Part shown: piece after piece, positions 14,025 to 14,144 of the stretch | Layout: every line of letters starts with the position of its first letter | Numbering within the stretch: the first letter of the stretch is position 1 | NCBI GenBank assembly: GCA_003551865.1 | Contig: PUNU01000040.1 | Location: 1 to 14,144 of the forward strand | Length of the DNA: 14,144 nt | Reading direction: 5' to 3' | Origin: Syntrophomonadaceae bacterium | Lineage (GTDB): Bacteria; Bacillota_D; Dethiobacteria; DTU022 | Program-made: the position numbers and the translations under genes | The notes under the pieces: generated by a model | What the model was told of the DNA's origin: nothing | What the model saw: only the letters and a program-made list of their open reading frames with translations | Database searches by the model: none

Positions 14025-14144
14025 TCGTAACTACTCAGCCTATTGTCCTTGTTGAGTGAAAAGCTGTGCCATGGGGACGGTTCGAGCGTTCCTGAGCGTA
14101 GCGAAGGCCGAAGGGAAAACGATGGAACCGTCCCCTATGGCATA
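14025..14144. repeat. Right copy of 120-bp perfect terminal inverted repeat
   Basis: Exact reverse complement of 2-121, with the GGGGACGGTTC palindrome at the outer edge (about 14067-14142) and the conserved non-palindromic tail facing inward. It runs to the last base of the window, so the true outer boundary is not visible. Confidence 0.9.

Overview
The window reads as a contig from an anaerobic, moderately GC-rich Firmicute, most likely a clostridial, Peptococcaceae-like or syntroph/acetogen-like lineage. This rests on strong AAGGAGG-type ribosome binding sites, occasional TTG/GTG starts, close packing, and the gene content: indolepyruvate:ferredoxin oxidoreductase, a PflX-type radical SAM protein, a clostridial-type lysine 2,3-aminomutase, and MttB-family corrinoid methyltransferases. 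The assignment is an inference; there is no rRNA or other taxonomic marker. No tRNA, CRISPR array, transposase or phage gene was seen.

Layout. Both ends carry the same 120-bp sequence in perfect inverted orientation (2-121 and 14025-14144), each copy containing a GGGGACGGTTC palindrome. Positions 346-3289 hold a minus-strand group: a PflX-like radical SAM protein, thioredoxin, a small EF-Tu-domain-like protein, and the AzlC/AzlD branched-chain amino acid exporter. A 414-bp divergent intergenic region follows, with a plus-strand promoter, a short terminated leader and a potentially structured 5' UTR. Positions 3704-7789 are a tight plus-strand operon: double ACT-domain protein, phenylacetate-CoA ligase (PaaK), IorA, IorB. 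It converges at a bidirectional terminator zone (about 7829-7885) on a minus-strand group at 7903-13893: GNAT acetyltransferase, KamA, MttB-like methyltransferase 2, corrinoid protein, MttB-like methyltransferase 1.

How the genes work together. ACT-PaaK-IorAB fits oxidative catabolism of aromatic amino acids: IorAB turns aryl-pyruvates into aryl-acetyl-CoA plus reduced ferredoxin, PaaK interconverts aryl-acetate and its CoA ester, and the ACT protein probably senses an amino acid. The right half combines lysine-to-beta-lysine chemistry (KamA) with a corrinoid methyl-transfer module in which two non-pyrrolysine MttB paralogues share one corrinoid protein. No methylcorrinoid:tetrahydrofolate (or CoM) methyltransferase and no corrinoid-reactivating protein is present here.

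The most notable items are the two-MttB/one-corrinoid-protein/KamA neighbourhood of unknown substrate; related degenerate repeat arrays (regular 34-bp period in one) placed just upstream of both mttB genes in the same orientation; the perfect terminal inverted repeats; and the leader of the ACT-paaK-ior operon.
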